From positions 911,662 through 948,865 of the forward strand of contig GG745334.1 of NCBI GenBank assembly GCA_000151295.1: DNA of 37,204 nucleotides, written 5' to 3'. Positions within the stretch are counted from its first letter, which is position 1. Each line of letters opens with the position of its first letter. The translations under genes and the position numbers were made by a program. Origin of the DNA: Allomyces macrogynus ATCC 38327. Its lineage: Eukaryota > Blastocladiomycota > Blastocladiomycetes > Blastocladiales > Blastocladiaceae. The notes under the pieces were generated by a model that was not told the origin of the DNA, did not search any database, and was given only the letters and a program-made list of their open reading frames with translations. Of this stretch, positions 1-11,093 are shown one piece after another.

Positions 1-272
1 TCGGGCAGGTACTTGTGGTAGAGAATCGCGTTGCGCAGTGGCGTGCGCACGGCCGCCGGGTAGGTCCACCAGTTTTGCAGGCGCGCCCAGAGCGTGTCGC
101 CAAACGTTAGGAGCGCGCGCTCGGTCGCGTCGTCAGCAAGGGCTTGTTCCGAGACGGGGCCGTAGACGGCGTGCGGGTCGGCGTCGGCGCCGTAGAGATC
201 CTCGGGCTTAAGCGTCGCGTTGTTGGCGTAGTAGATCGACCCGGAAATCAACGCGCCCGAGAGGAGGTACAT
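1..272 (-). CDS. Partial coding region leaving the left edge, unknown product
   Basis: On the minus strand an open frame starts at an ATG at 272 and runs without a stop to base 1, so only about 90 residues are visible. They begin M-Y-L-L-S-G-A-L-I-S-G, which could be a signal or membrane segment. An acidic stretch and a Trp/Tyr-rich stretch (Q-N-W-W-T-Y) follow. Codon third positions are strongly G/C, as in the real genes here. There is an in-frame stop upstream of the ATG, but also a possible splice acceptor (AATAG) 15 bases before it, so this could be an internal exon rather than the first. I do not recognise the family. It would be divergent from ARV1. Confidence 0.5.
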   Translation of the reverse strand, partial: MYLLSGALISGSIYYANNATLKPEDLYGADADPHAVYGPVSEQALADDATERALLTFGDTLWARLQNWWTYPAAVRTPLRNAILYHKYLP

Positions 273-895
273 CGGGATACTCCCTATTCATGTTGAAGAG
301 ATCAGCTCGCCATTGTGATTGCGCGACCACCTCAGCGCGCCCGATGTAACCACGGAAACCGTCACGTACATGGAGAGTCCTCTTCCTGCGGCGTGCCATA
401 ATCACGACGACCGCTCGACGTTGGTCCAGGCACGGCATCTTGCGGAGCCGTAGCCATTGGCCGAACCGGTGCAGAGCGAGCCTGGACGGCCGCCAGAGCC
501 GGCACAGTGCGCACAGCGGGTCGGATCCCGGCAACAGACGCGATACGACGCGAAAGAATTGCGGGAACTCGGTTCATTGTGCTGGAATTTGGTTCACAAT
601 GTCTTGATGTTGTTTCGACTGCAGCTTCCGTTCACGAGGTGAATGTCGACGTCCTCGGGCTGATCCAGAGCGCCAACGTCGCGCTCAACGCTGCTGAGCG
701 TGGTCTAATCCTGTCGCGGTTGGCTGCTGGCTGCTGCTGGCTGCTGCTGCGAGGAGAGAGGAATAAGCCGTCGACAACCACCAAGTACCAATCAACAACA
801 TTGCTCGTGTCGGCAGTTCCCGGCCTCTCGCGATCGTCCTGCCCCTGCTCATTGCAACGGATTACCCGCACTCCGCAACCTCTGCAAAAATTACC
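273..895. other. Intergenic or 5' region without a clear gene
   Basis: This lies between the left-edge minus-strand frame and ARV1 on the plus strand. Short open frames here overlap on several frames and none resembles a family. A CTG/GCTGCT-rich patch lies near 720-750. The stretch probably holds the divergent promoters and 5' leaders of the two neighbours, and possibly an upstream exon of the left-edge gene. Confidence 0.4.
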
Positions 896-2112
896 ATGGC
901 AATGCCGTCTGCAACAACAAGCGCCGACAAAGTCAAGCACGATTCAGCATCAAATGACGCCGTCGAGCCCATTATGTTCCGGTGCATCCATTGTGCCACG
1001 CCCGCGCAACGGCTCTGCATCACATACAGCAAGGGAAATCTCCAGCTCGAGCAATGCGGACGCCGTCCCCGAGCATCTACATCAAGTCATCATCGTGCTG
1101 ATCCGCGTCGTCACCACGGTGGTCGTTCAGGTGTCGTGCGGTGCCTTTGTTGACACGAACGTCGACTGCGACGCGCTGCTCGTGGCCATCGTCATGTTGC
1201 TGCACAAGCCCCAAGTGTATCGCCACGTTCTCTTCAACCGTCGCGGCCGCGCCGGCCAGCTCGAGCTGCCGCGCCATGGGGTGGACTTGCGCGTCGCCAG
1301 GTTCGAGATGCTCGTGGTGCTGTTTGACGTCTACATGCGGCACTTGCGCATGGAACAGGCCGCCAGCGCAGCAGGGATGGACGCTTCTGTGGCCATGTAC
1401 GCGACGCGGTGGGCGACAGGCGCACTCGCCGCATGTAGCGATTCCGATGCGGCGACGGCGTGGGGTCAGCAGCTCGCGACGCTTGCGGCTCCGCTTCTGT
1501 CGCTGCTCCCAGTCTCGGACCCAGCTGCGGCGATTCAATCGGCAATGGTCGTTTTATTGCCGCCAGTTGCAGCTTATCCGCGAGTTTCTCTCCCAGTACC
1601 TGAACGTTCTCCTGCCGACGGCGTTGGGTGCGTGCTGCGGCCTTGGGGTCCCTCAAATCGATCTCGTCACATTGACGCCCATTTTTGGCCGGGGTGTAGA
1701 ATCGGTCGTTACCTTTGCTGTCGTCGGACTGGTCTGCCGCTTCCTCACCCGGAACTCCGCGCGGCACGAGGACCGTGCCCGTCCTTGGACGCGAGGGTGG
1801 GAGGCATCGGTCCTGTCGAGCTTAAGCCAGCTTATCCTGATTCTCATGGTCGTTTGGGACTCGCCGAAGTTCGATCCGGAGAACATTGACTACGTCTGGC
1901 TCATCAACGCTTACGTGCTCTTCACCAAAGCGCAGGCCTTGTGCGGTGGGTATTTACCGGATGGACTTGTCTCCTCTCTGACTATGATCTTGACTGAATG
2001 ACTTTTGATTGCGCCAGTCGCCTTTGCCCTCTCCTATTTGGTGGCCTTGTCGACGGTCGTCGCGGCAAACGCCCTTGCGCACTGGGCGACGTGGGCGGCC
2101 GTGGCTTTTTAG
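896..2112 (+). CDS. ARV1: ARV1-family ER lipid/sterol homeostasis protein
   Basis: ARV1 is an ER membrane protein needed for sterol distribution and GPI-anchor/sphingolipid homeostasis. Exons: 896-1057, 1131-1511, 1567-1945, 2018-2112; total 338 aa. The N-terminal zinc ribbon reads M-F-R-C-I-H-C, then L-E-Q-C joined to V-S-C-G-A-F-V-D, giving C-x2-C pairs. The family block K-P-Q-V-Y-R-H-V-L-F-N follows. The C-terminal half is hydrophobic (L-S-Q-L-I-L-I-L-M-V-V-W; final exon A-F-A-L-S-Y-L-V-A-L). Exons 2-4 join in frame at GT-AG introns. Joining exon 1 to exon 2 in frame, with the ribbon spacing right, needs a donor reading GGACGC instead of GTACGC at 1058; see findings. It is convergent with the KAR5-like gene, whose stop lies 94 bases away. 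Family call firm; exon 1 boundary less so. Confidence 0.85.
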
Positions 2113-2205
2113 TGCTGATGTCGTGCTCACCCGCATGTATCATTTTGGGACATACAAGAGCCTGGAGTTTATCGAGTACAAACTTCTCCACCCAGTATTC
2201 TATTG

Positions 2206-4757
2206 TCAAAGGTCCTCTTGGCTCGAGTAACTTGCCAACTCCGCGCCCACACCATACGAGTATGGCACGACCTCCACCACTGAGGGCTTGCTGCGAGGTT
2301 GGCGTGCCCACAACCGCACCATGAACGTCACGACCAGCAACGCGAAAACAATGAACTACGCGGGCTCCGAGTCAGTTCATAAAAAGTTCAGGGTCAGCGA
2401 CATACAGCACGAAAGCCGCACCAAAAAGACGAGAAGCGCGACAAGGACGGTGACGAGCGACGGCAAACGTCCGACCTCCATCACTCCCGCGGCGAATGGC
2501 GAGCTCGCCCATGGCTGCTTGGCGGCAGGAAGCGGATCAGCAGGCCCCGCACTCGTCGTGACATTTGGGACCAGGAGCGAGCCGAGCGGAAACGATGGCA
2601 GGAGTGATGTCCATGAACGGTTGACCCAGAACACTAGAAACCGATTCGTCGGGTGAGCCGTTGCGAAAAAAAAGGTGATAGCGGCCGTCGCCTCATCAAC
2701 TCGTACCCATTCCACTCACCAACACCAATCCAAGCAGCCGTTTCGGGCTCAAGAGCATTACGCCCACCACCATTGTGACAAACGCGGCCATCATAGGCGC
2801 GGCGACGGACTGGACGCTGTCGGCAGCACCCACTAGTAACCTGGCCAAGTCGACAACAAACCCGACGTTTTTGACGTGGCCTCGACCGACTGGTGCAGCT
2901 TGTCGAGCGACCCGGCCATTTGCTCAATGCGTTCCTGCTCCTGCTCGCGCTGCGCGGCCACGGCCGTGGCCATGTCCTGGACCTGGTGATGGACCTGTGC
3001 CTGCATCGCCTCCATGGTCCAAAACTCGTCGGTCATACGCTGCAGCGCGCCGTGCTGTTCGGTGACAAGCGCCGTCGTTTGTTCGTGCACCGCCGTGACC
3101 CACGCAAATTGTTGGTCGGCGAATCGACGCCACCGCTCGTGATGCGACCCGGCGAGCTGGTTCAGCGTTTCGAACGACTACATCGCAGGGCAGGATATAC
3201 ATCAATCAAGTTCACGCACCAAGGCTTTGGATGAAAAACAGCAGAGTACCTGGACAAGAACAGTCGTTTGGTTTTCGGCAACCTGCTTAAACAAGTCGAC
3301 CCAGTGCTGCAAAAAGAGCCCAAGTCAGTGGACAATCACTCGCAAGACCAGTTCAGTGAATATTCACGAACCACCAACTGTACGACCGCGTCGCGCGCCT
3401 CGACTTGCACCGCCGACACGTCTGCGACCCTGGACCGCACCGTATCCAAGTCCGTCGTGACAGTCGTCAGTGCAGCCTGCGCGGCCCGCGTCTCGCGCTG
3501 CACGTGCGCCATCCACGCGGCCGACTCGTCGCGCCACGCATCAAACCGGGCATTGACCTCCTCCTGCGCGCGCTCGATCCCGTCCACCACGTTGCGCGCC
3601 GCGGCCAAGTCGCCCGCGAGATGCGTCACGTTTGACGACAGGTCGCGCGTCCACCCAACAATTTGGTCCGTCTGCGACGCGATCGTCGACTGCTGGTCGT
3701 GCAGTTGCCCCCAAGCGGCCATTTCCTGCATGTGCAACTGGACCACGTCGGCCGTGTGCTGCTTGAGCATGTTGTTGCTGACGAGCTGCGTGAGCGTCAG
3801 GTTGTAGAAGAGCGCCTCGACGAGATCGCGCTCAATGTGGTGCCGCACCGCGTAGCACATGGCCATGACGTCGCGAAAGTAGCCCGAGTAGGACGTCCAG
3901 AGCTGTGGGACTTGAGCCAGAGCCCTATCATGGCGGATGGTCAGTGAATGCAAGAAGCGAGGAGGAGAAATTTGGATGTGATCCGTACTCGATGCATGAG
4001 TTGCCGAGGGTGCCGTGTAAGCACTGCGGCGGGACATAGATGTTGGCAGAACCGATTTCGCAGAGCGTCAAGCGGACGACATCTAGGCGAGAGCAACCGA
4101 ATCGACGACGGGTCAAAACACTGGAGCAACGCTCAACAAGAATGCTTTCGTGAGCAACATATACAGCTGTTCTTTTCTGCTTGCGAAACGGTCAGCTCAT
4201 GACACCCTTGCTGAAGAGTGACCGCGGCATCTCGATAGCAATCCACGTCGCGCGACTCGTACTGTTGAATCGCCCCTGGCAGCAAAATAATGTCAAGAAC
4301 GAGAGTCGCGGCATTATCACACAAGGAGGACGACATACGCTTCCCATAGTCGAGCATTGCCAGTTCCTCTTTGGTCTGCTTGCGGATCGATTGAATCCAC
4401 TCTATTCACACACATCGCGTTCAAGTCAGGAGCATGCTCCACTTTCCAGCTCTTCGATCGAAATCATGAACCTTCGTGGTTTTCCAAGCCAGGAGAACCT
4501 GTCGTGCTCGAATCAGAGCGAGAAACAGCCGCGTTGGCGGGCGCATTGCCTAGTGAGGCCTTTTGGTCGGCCGTTGTGCCCCACGAAAACCAGGCTGGGT
4601 CCGCATCTGGATTTCCCGTCGCGTGGATCGTCAAGGCGGCCCACAACAGGACAGAGACCGATGTGAGGCCGCGTCGGATCGTTTTGGAGGGCCCGCAGCG
4701 AGGAAATTGCTGAGCTCGTCGTTGTTGTCGTGATATCAGTCGATTGGTCAGTTGCTG
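2206..4757 (-). CDS. KAR5/Tht1/GEX1-like nuclear fusion (karyogamy) protein
   Basis: This family sits in the nuclear envelope/ER and is needed for fusion of gamete nuclei. Minus-strand exons: (start unresolved, open to 4757)-4499, 4401-4339, 4275-4165, 4082-3989, 3924-3372, 3306-3250, 3177-2867 (or 2876), 2816-2707, 2633-2422, 2355-2206. The first visible exon carries a signal-like helix (V-S-V-L-L-W-A-A-L). Then come D-V-D-C-Y-R-D-A-A, R-L-T-L-C-E-I-G-S-A-N, C-I-E-A-L-A and W-T-S-Y-S-G-Y-F-R-D, which match the Cys-rich head of the Tht1/KAR5 family. A long alpha-helical coiled-coil region (3924-2870) is followed by three hydrophobic segments near the C-terminus (M-A-A-F-V-T-M-V-V-G-V; L-V-T-V-L-V-A-L-L-V-F-L; F-I-V-F-A-L-L-V-V-T-F), as expected for a nuclear envelope anchor. 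No in-frame ATG was found in the first exon, so the start probably lies in an upstream exon. Confidence 0.75.
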
Positions 4758-5991
4758 CTAAAATCAGTCTTGCAATTGGGTCTTGCCAGAAGTCGGGTCG
4801 CAGTCGCCGTCCATTTCGGCAGAAAGTCCTCTGCATGCCGCTTCCGTCGTCGGCGTTCACTCTGTTCTAACCAAACCGGTTCCGCTAGTGCTGGCAGCTG
4901 ATTCTCATATGCACCAGGGCCGCGAAATCATCCGCAGCCCAAATTAGAGCCTTTGAGAGACTTCGCTCGTTTTGTGGATAATTCATCGCCTCCACGGAGT
5001 TTGCAAGGGGTTGCTGTGTTTCATGGTCGTTGCCGCGAGGGCCGCAGGACGGTGGTGCAGATTCGCGGGTGACCTTGATTTCTTGGTGTCTATTGACCAC
5101 CCGAGCAAGTTGAAGTTCACACTCGAAGGGACTGATGCTTGTCCAGGCATGCTCTCTACTCCTGAGCAATACCATTCCGTTTATGCCTTCGCTCTCGTCG
5201 GTCCGTGACCCTCATTGCTCATTTTGTCATGGCTGTCGTGGGGCGAGAGGAGGAGGAACGCCCTTGTCAATGATCAAGTATTCTGACACTTGGCGGTGCT
5301 ATTTCGATCGTTCCGTTTGCTTGAGTAGAAATTGAGCGAAAGGTTCCCGACCACGACGCAGCTAGTTTTTGTCTTGATCCAACCATGAGTAGTCGAACCG
5401 CGTGTCCTTGCAGCGGCCCCACATCAAGCGGGATGGATACCCATGGGTTGGCCCAGACCTCTGCTCCAACGTTCGCTGCCATGGGCACGCTGCAGCGTTT
5501 AATTTGGAGTTGAATCCTTTTGAAGGATCCATGGAAAAAATAACAGTCTCCATGCTGGACTCATGCGTCAGGAGAACGCGTAAATACGCCACCCGACTTG
5601 GCGCCGGCACAGCTAGTGGAAAGCAACTCTCGTATGCATTGCTTGCGCCTAAGTCGTGGTAACCCCCAACATCCGTCAAACAGGTCCTCGCTCCTCTCCG
5701 TCCACCTTCCTCCTCGTGCAACACGCTTGTCGCATCATCACGCCTCCTACCCGAGCTGCTCACGCGCACCACCAGCCTCGCATTCGCGCACGACTTCTCG
5801 ACGTGCTCACCACGCGCCAGCGGACATCATTACCCCGCTGCGCTTCACGGCGCGCATCTACGACTTCACTAGCGACAGTTGACGACACACCGCCCGTGCC
5901 GCCCTGGATCCGTTGTCCAGCAAGACCTACTGTATCCACCCGCACAGACAACCAACCGGATTAAAAGTCCGTCCAGTCCATTTGCTGAACC
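4758..5991. other. Gene-poor stretch upstream of the small membrane protein
   Basis: No frame here has domain-like content or sustained G/C-ending codons. Base composition is more even than in the neighbouring genes. The start exon of the KAR5-like gene (minus strand) probably lies near 4760-4900, but I could not place it. The right end, from about 5690, is C-rich and pyrimidine-rich and looks like a promoter and 5' leader for the gene starting at 5992. Confidence 0.4.
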
Positions 5992-6267
5992 ATGCCGCCC
6001 TTCCCGAGCCCGCAGCTCGACGCGCCGACGCCTACCCCCACGCCCGACCAAGAGCCGGCGTCGCCGGAGATGAACAGGGCCTCCTTCTTTTTATCGCTTG
6101 TCCCGGCCATTGCCACGATCGGCGGAGTCGTGATTCTGTGGTCGTTCTTTTGGCTGTATGAGCTGTACACCAGTATCCACGGAGTGACATCGCACAAAGA
6201 AGATCCGTCAACTCGCAAGGAAGATCCGTCAGAAGGCGCAGCTACCGCAGCGGCCGCGGGCAAGTAG
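5992..6267 (+). CDS. Small single-pass membrane protein, unknown
   Basis: This is a 91-residue uninterrupted frame. The N-terminus is Pro/Thr-rich (P-T-P-T-P-T-P). One strong membrane helix follows (about residues 29-51: F-F-L-S-L-V-P-A-I-A-T-I-G-G-V-V-I-L). The hydrophilic tail contains a near-repeat, H-K-E-D-P-S then R-K-E-D-P-S, and ends in an Ala run. The start follows a pyrimidine-rich leader. Size and layout suggest a small subunit or assembly factor of an organelle membrane, but I recognise no family. The absence of frame breaks and the clean helix support a real gene. Confidence 0.55.
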   Translation: MPPFPSPQLDAPTPTPTPDQEPASPEMNRASFFLSLVPAIATIGGVVILWSFFWLYELYTSIHGVTSHKEDPSTRKEDPSEGAATAAAAGK

Positions 6268-6732
6268 TGAAGTAGGGTGGTACTCGCGCAGCCAACGATT
6301 CGAGCGCAGTGGGCGTGAGTGGCAAGGATGGTGGGAGCGGCGGTGGTGAGGGCGGGTAGGGATGATCGCGAGTGAAGCATAGAGGCATTGAATAATCGTA
6401 CATGAGCGTGAGTGTACGTGCTGCGGCTGAGCAGGTGTGTGCCAAGTAGTAGCCGTCGTCCTTGATCTGGACCTGATTCAGCAAACGCGTGCATTCATGG
6501 TGCTGCACACGCCATCCTTGGCTCCGTCTGTGCAGCAGAAAGGAGTCAACGCTGCGACGGCAGCGCGTCTCGCGTAGTCTCGCGCCGAAGCAACCGATCA
6601 CGCCGCTCGGCATGACTGCATCCACAGCGGCGCACCGCAAATCGATCGTGTCGCCATGCCAGCAACGTTGCGTCCATCGCCATTACAGCAAATCCTCGAC
6701 AACTCAAACACACTGCAAACAACCCGAACGAC
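6268..6732. other. Intergenic region between the small membrane protein and DUS1
   Basis: Nothing gene-like was seen. The stretch holds the 3' end of the small upstream gene and the promoter and leader of DUS1. The last 60 bases before the DUS1 ATG are rich in A and C (CAAACAACCCGAACGAC just before the ATG). Confidence 0.4.
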
Positions 6733-8854
6733 ATGGCCACGACCAGTCCCGCCGCCGCCGCCGCGGCCACGGCCGCCGTTACCACGACGCGCAAGCTCAC
6801 GGGCTACGACTTCTACCGCCGCGTGCTCAAGTCGGCCAAGCACATTGTCGCGCCCATGGTCGACCAGTCCGAGCACACGTGGCGCCTGCTGTCGGCGCGA
6901 TACGGGTCGCACATGGCCTACACGCCCATGCTCCACGCGCGGCTGTTTTCGGAGAACGCCGAGTACCGTAGCGAGTTTTTCTCGACGTCCGAGGAAGACA
7001 GGCCGCTGATTGCTCAGGTGAGGGTGAATTCGACAAATTAGCACCGCTTTGCATGCAGTTTGAGCTAATCATTGTGCTGGAACGCTACTAGTTTTGCGCA
7101 AATGATCCCGAGACGCTGCTCCGCGCGGCCAAGCTCATAGAGGACCAATGCGATGCCGTCGACATTAACCTGGGTTGCCCGCAGGTACGGCCCTTTTGCC
7201 ACCTGGCGTCTTGGCGAGTTTTGGACTTGAACTGTGAGAAATCAATTCTTACCAATACAATCACTTGTCGTGTTGCATCGCGTGCAGGGCATTGCCAAGC
7301 GCGGCCACTACGGCTCGTTCCTCATGGAGGAGTGGGACCTGATCTACAAGCTCGGTATGCTGCTTGGTTCAGCAATCGAAAGAGAGACTAGTGACCCGAT
7401 GATTGATTTCTTGCATGCGTCATCGTCGACCAGTCAACGTTCTTCACGAAAACCTCGCCGTGCCCGTGACGTGCAAGATCCGCGTCTATCCGGAGGTGGA
7501 GAAGACGGTCGAGTACGCCAAGATGCTCGAAAAGGCCGGGTGCCAGCTGCTGACGGTGCACGGCCGCCTCCGTGAGCAAAAAGGTCACAACACAGGCATG
7601 GCCGACTGGTCCAAGATCAAGGCCGTCAAGTCCGTATCGCGTCCATTCCTCTCGATCAAGTGCGAATACCGACTGACCCATTTCGCGATTTCGTTTCCAG
7701 GGAAGCCGTTTCGATCCCCGTCTTTGCAAACGGCAACGTACGCTGACCCAGCATTGTACCTCCCGTCTCGACCGCAGCTCTGATCCGGCCCTCCTTCCGT
7801 TCGAGTAGATCCTGTACTACGAGGACATTCAAAAGTGCATTGACGCGACGGGCGTCGACGGCGTCATGTCGGCTGAGGGCAACCTGTACAACCCCGCGAT
7901 CTTTGGCAACATCCACCCGCCCGTCTGGCAAATGGCCGAAGAGTATCTCGCGCTGTGCCGCCAGTACCCGACGCCGCCGAGCATGGTCCGCGGCCACTTG
8001 TTCAAGATCTTCCGCTCCTGGTGCGCAATCTCCCACGCCCCGCCGCTCAGCATCAATTCGTCCCACTGACCCCACGTTCCGCGACATAGCATCAACGACT
8101 ACCCTGACCAGCGCGACCAGCTCGCCAAGGCCGTGAAAATGGACCAATTTGAGTCTGTGACGGCGCAACTGCGCGCTGTCCTCGAGCCGATTGCGCAAGC
8201 GTCGTCATGGGACGTGACCGTGCCGTCGTCCGAGATTCCAAACGACGCCAACGGGTACAAGAAGCTGCCGTCCTGGGTATGCCAGCCGTACATGCGCGAC
8301 CCCATGGAAGTCGCAGCCAAGCAGGCGCAGGACGCCGTGGCCGAGCCAAGAGAGGACGACGCGGTATTGACGCCCGAGGAGAGGGAGGCCAAGCTCGCCG
8401 AGGAGGCGCAGCGCAGGGAGGAGCTCGTCAAGGCGCGGCAGGAGCGCAAGCTCGCCAAGCGTAAGCGCAAGGAGGTGCAGAAGGAGCGCGAGGCCGTGAC
8501 CAAGAAGAGTACGTTGTCGTGTGATCACGCCCCTTGCCGTTTTCGAACTGACGATGGGTAGCATCAGGTCGCGGAGTAAGCTGCACCAAGTGCTTCAACA
8601 TCTCGTCGATCAAGTGCGCGCAGGGCCTGTGCAAAAATTGCTGCAGCGAGACGCTCAAACAGAACGCGATCGGGTTGCACGCGCGCGGGATTACGATTGA
8701 CGCGATGAAGGACCAGGCCGTCGTCGAAGACTTGCAAGTCGAGTGCCCGGCGCACGGCAAGGGGTGGAAGCTGATGGTGCCGTATTCGGCCGCACAGCCC
8801 GACGCGACGGCGATGCCCGCGGAAGCAGCACCGGCGGAACCCGCGCAAGCATGA
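6733..8854 (+). CDS. DUS1: tRNA-dihydrouridine(16/17) synthase
   Basis: This FMN enzyme reduces U16/U17 in the D-loop of tRNAs. Exons: 6733-7017, 7092-7184, 7288-7354, 7434-7629, 7701-7737, 7809-8020, 8090-8508, 8562-8854; phases all fit, giving 533 aa. Markers in order: A-P-M-V-D-Q-S-E near the N-terminus, V-D-I-N-L-G-C-P-Q with the catalytic Cys, [30 protein letters not shown] and [12 protein letters not shown] highly charged Glu/Lys/Arg helix (8340-8500) leads to a C-terminal Cys-rich module (C-T-K-C, C-K-N-C-C, C-P-A-H-G), as in DUS1L proteins. The Ala/Lys-rich charged linker could aid tRNA binding (inference). It converges on the next gene, with 29 bases between the stops. Confidence 0.93.
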
Positions 8855-8883
8855 GTCGAAGGGCGGTGAATGACGGATGCAAA

Positions 8884-10851
8884 TCAATAACAATCCATGA
8901 CACAAACATGATTGCCGCATTCGCTCCCTTCTCCGTCCCCGGTACGCTCAGCGAGAGCGCGGTAATAGTGCACCGTCGCCATGAGCTCACGCAGCTCCAG
9001 CTCGTGGACGGGCGCATCGCCGGGCCGATCCAGCTCGTCGTCATCGTCGCTCACTGCTGCGCTTGCTTGGTACGACGTTCCACTGACGTGCCCCCATGCA
9101 GCGAGCGCGCGGCGAGCCAGGCGCTGGACCGCATCGGCCGGGTGCGCCGCTAGCAGCTGAACCGCCGATCCGAGTCGTGTTTGGAGCGTTTTGGACCACA
9201 AAGCGGGAGCAACAATGAGCGCGTACAGGACGTTGAGGAGCCGCCGCTCGTCGGCGCGCACTTCGGCCAGGTCGTGCGCGCACAGCGCAATGACGCGGTC
9301 CAAAATGGCCGGTATCGTCGCAGAGGCAGGATCGAGGGTGCAAACCATTTCCTCGAGCGGCCAGAGCGGTACGTAGTGGTCCGCGTCGGAAGGATCAGCG
9401 GTTGACGCTGCGTCGGCCTCCCACGCGTCGAGAATCCACGAACGGAGCAGGAGGCCATCGACATCGTCAATGTGGAACGGTTGAGTGCCGAGGAACCGCA
9501 AGATCGTGCCGTGGATGCGCGTGGTGGCGCCCGGCTCCTCGGCGAGAATGCGTTCAGCGGTTGCGACCATGGCGCGCGCGGATGGCTGGAACGGGATCAG
9601 CGCAATCGCGTCTGCGGCAAACCCGTCTTCGAGCAGTTTCTCAGTCACGTCTCGTGCATATTGTGCGACCGTTGAGGCATCGACCAAGGGCTGCCGCTGC
9701 AGGGGCGAAAAAATGCCGAGCAACTTGCGCCGCACCAGGTGGTGCGGGGTCGTCATGTGCGCGCGCAAGACGGCCCAGTCGTCATTTGTCAAGACGAGGC
9801 CCAATTCGACGAGAACGCACACGAGTTCGGCGGCTGCGAGCGCGTCGTCGAGGTGGTTGCTGCTTAGCAGGCAGGAGACAAGGTCCGTCACGTCAGCTTG
9901 TGAGCAGTAACCGTCCAGCGCGAGCCTGGCGACGACCATGCTCGCGGTGCGACAGACTTGCGCGTGCGGGTGGACAAGGCAATCAAACAGGATTTGCGAC
10001 GTGACAAAGTCGTGTGGATCGGCGAGCGTGGTTACTGGATCGTCGCGAATGGCCTCGACGACTCCGAGAAGCAGGTTACCATTGATGGCGAGAATCTAGG
10101 CGGAGCAGCCGCCATTGGTCATCGAGCCCGAGTTGAGATTCGTGTCGGCAAAGCAGCTACGCACGTCATTGTCGGCCAGGTGGCCAAGAACTTGATCCAC
10201 GACGCTCTCCACCATATTGCGGTACTGGTCGCGAACCCCGTCGAGATCGGCACTGGTGGTCAAATCAGTTGGGGCACGAACCCGACTCGCGAGGCCGCAC
10301 AAACGGAGAGAAAACAGCGCCAAGCGACCATCAATAATCGACTGGTGCGGCCCACTTTCTTCTCCACTTTTTTTGGTACCCGGCACGTCGTGAGCTGGCA
10401 TGCTGGCCTCCTCGAGATCCAAGAGCCGCGACACGACGGGCAATAAACACGCCTCGACGGCGCGAACGGTGCACGGCGCAGCAAGAATGGTGACAATTTC
10501 CGTAGCGTGCTCGCGCGCATAGTCGGCAATGACCGAGTACAGGCGGTCGTGGAACGAGTCTTCTGGGATCGCGTACGAGCACACGGGTAGCGCCTGGACC
10601 AGGTCGTCGAGGTCGGCAGCCCACGCGTACGCGGCCGTGTACGCGCGTGACCGTGGAGGTCCTTCGTTGTCGAGATGGTCCTCGCCGTCACCATCACGAT
10701 CTGGACCGCGCTTGCGCGTGCGCGCTGGGTCTCCTTCGCTGTCGCGACTGTCAGCGACATGATTAGCCGACTTGGTTGCGGATAAGTCCATGGAGCTCAT
10801 CACTGGCGCCGTCATGACCGCCGCTTCCGTCGCCCTGTGCTGCTCGTGCAT
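8884..10851 (-). CDS. Helical-repeat (HEAT/ARM-like) protein, unknown function
   Basis: Two exons, 10851-10165 and 10095-8884, are joined by a 69-base intron with GTGCGT donor, giving about 632 aa. The N-terminus is charged and disordered, with a basic patch (R-K-R-G-P-D-R-D) that could be a nuclear signal. The rest is Leu/Ala-rich paired helices of the HEAT/ARM type (for example L-G-V-V-E-A-I, A-V-Q-R-L-A-R-R-A-L-A-A-W). There is an acidic patch D-D-D-D-E-L-D near the C-terminus. The start is uncertain: in-frame ATGs at 10851, 10815 and 10800, and an AG at about 10910 could be an acceptor. I cannot assign a family. It is divergent from RFC3, whose ATG lies 242 bases away. Confidence 0.7.
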
Positions 10852-11093
10852 TGCTGATTGCAGTTGGTTCGTGGTCGTCAATGATGGTCGCCGGTGCTGG
10901 ACAAGCTGCAAGATGTTGAGGAACACGGATCGTCAGTGGGACTCATTCGAGTTGCGGTTGTGATCGGTGCCAACCACCAGTCGTCGCGACTCGCAACAGA
11001 CATCTTAATAGTTTGACAAGGACGACGTCAACGCGACCCGCCGGCCGCGCCGACCACCTGCTGCAATCCTCTCCAGCGCTCGAATATCCAAGT

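Noticed and set aside
507..1889. A 460-codon open frame on the plus strand
   Set aside because: It crosses the start exon and introns of ARV1. Only the part from 1131 to 1511 is truly coding; the rest is read-through of intron or wrong-frame sequence.
2849..2877. A 29-base intron in the KAR5-like gene
   Set aside because: Too short for a spliceosomal intron. A 50- or 59-base intron ending at 2817 keeps the frame, so that was used, with the donor left open.
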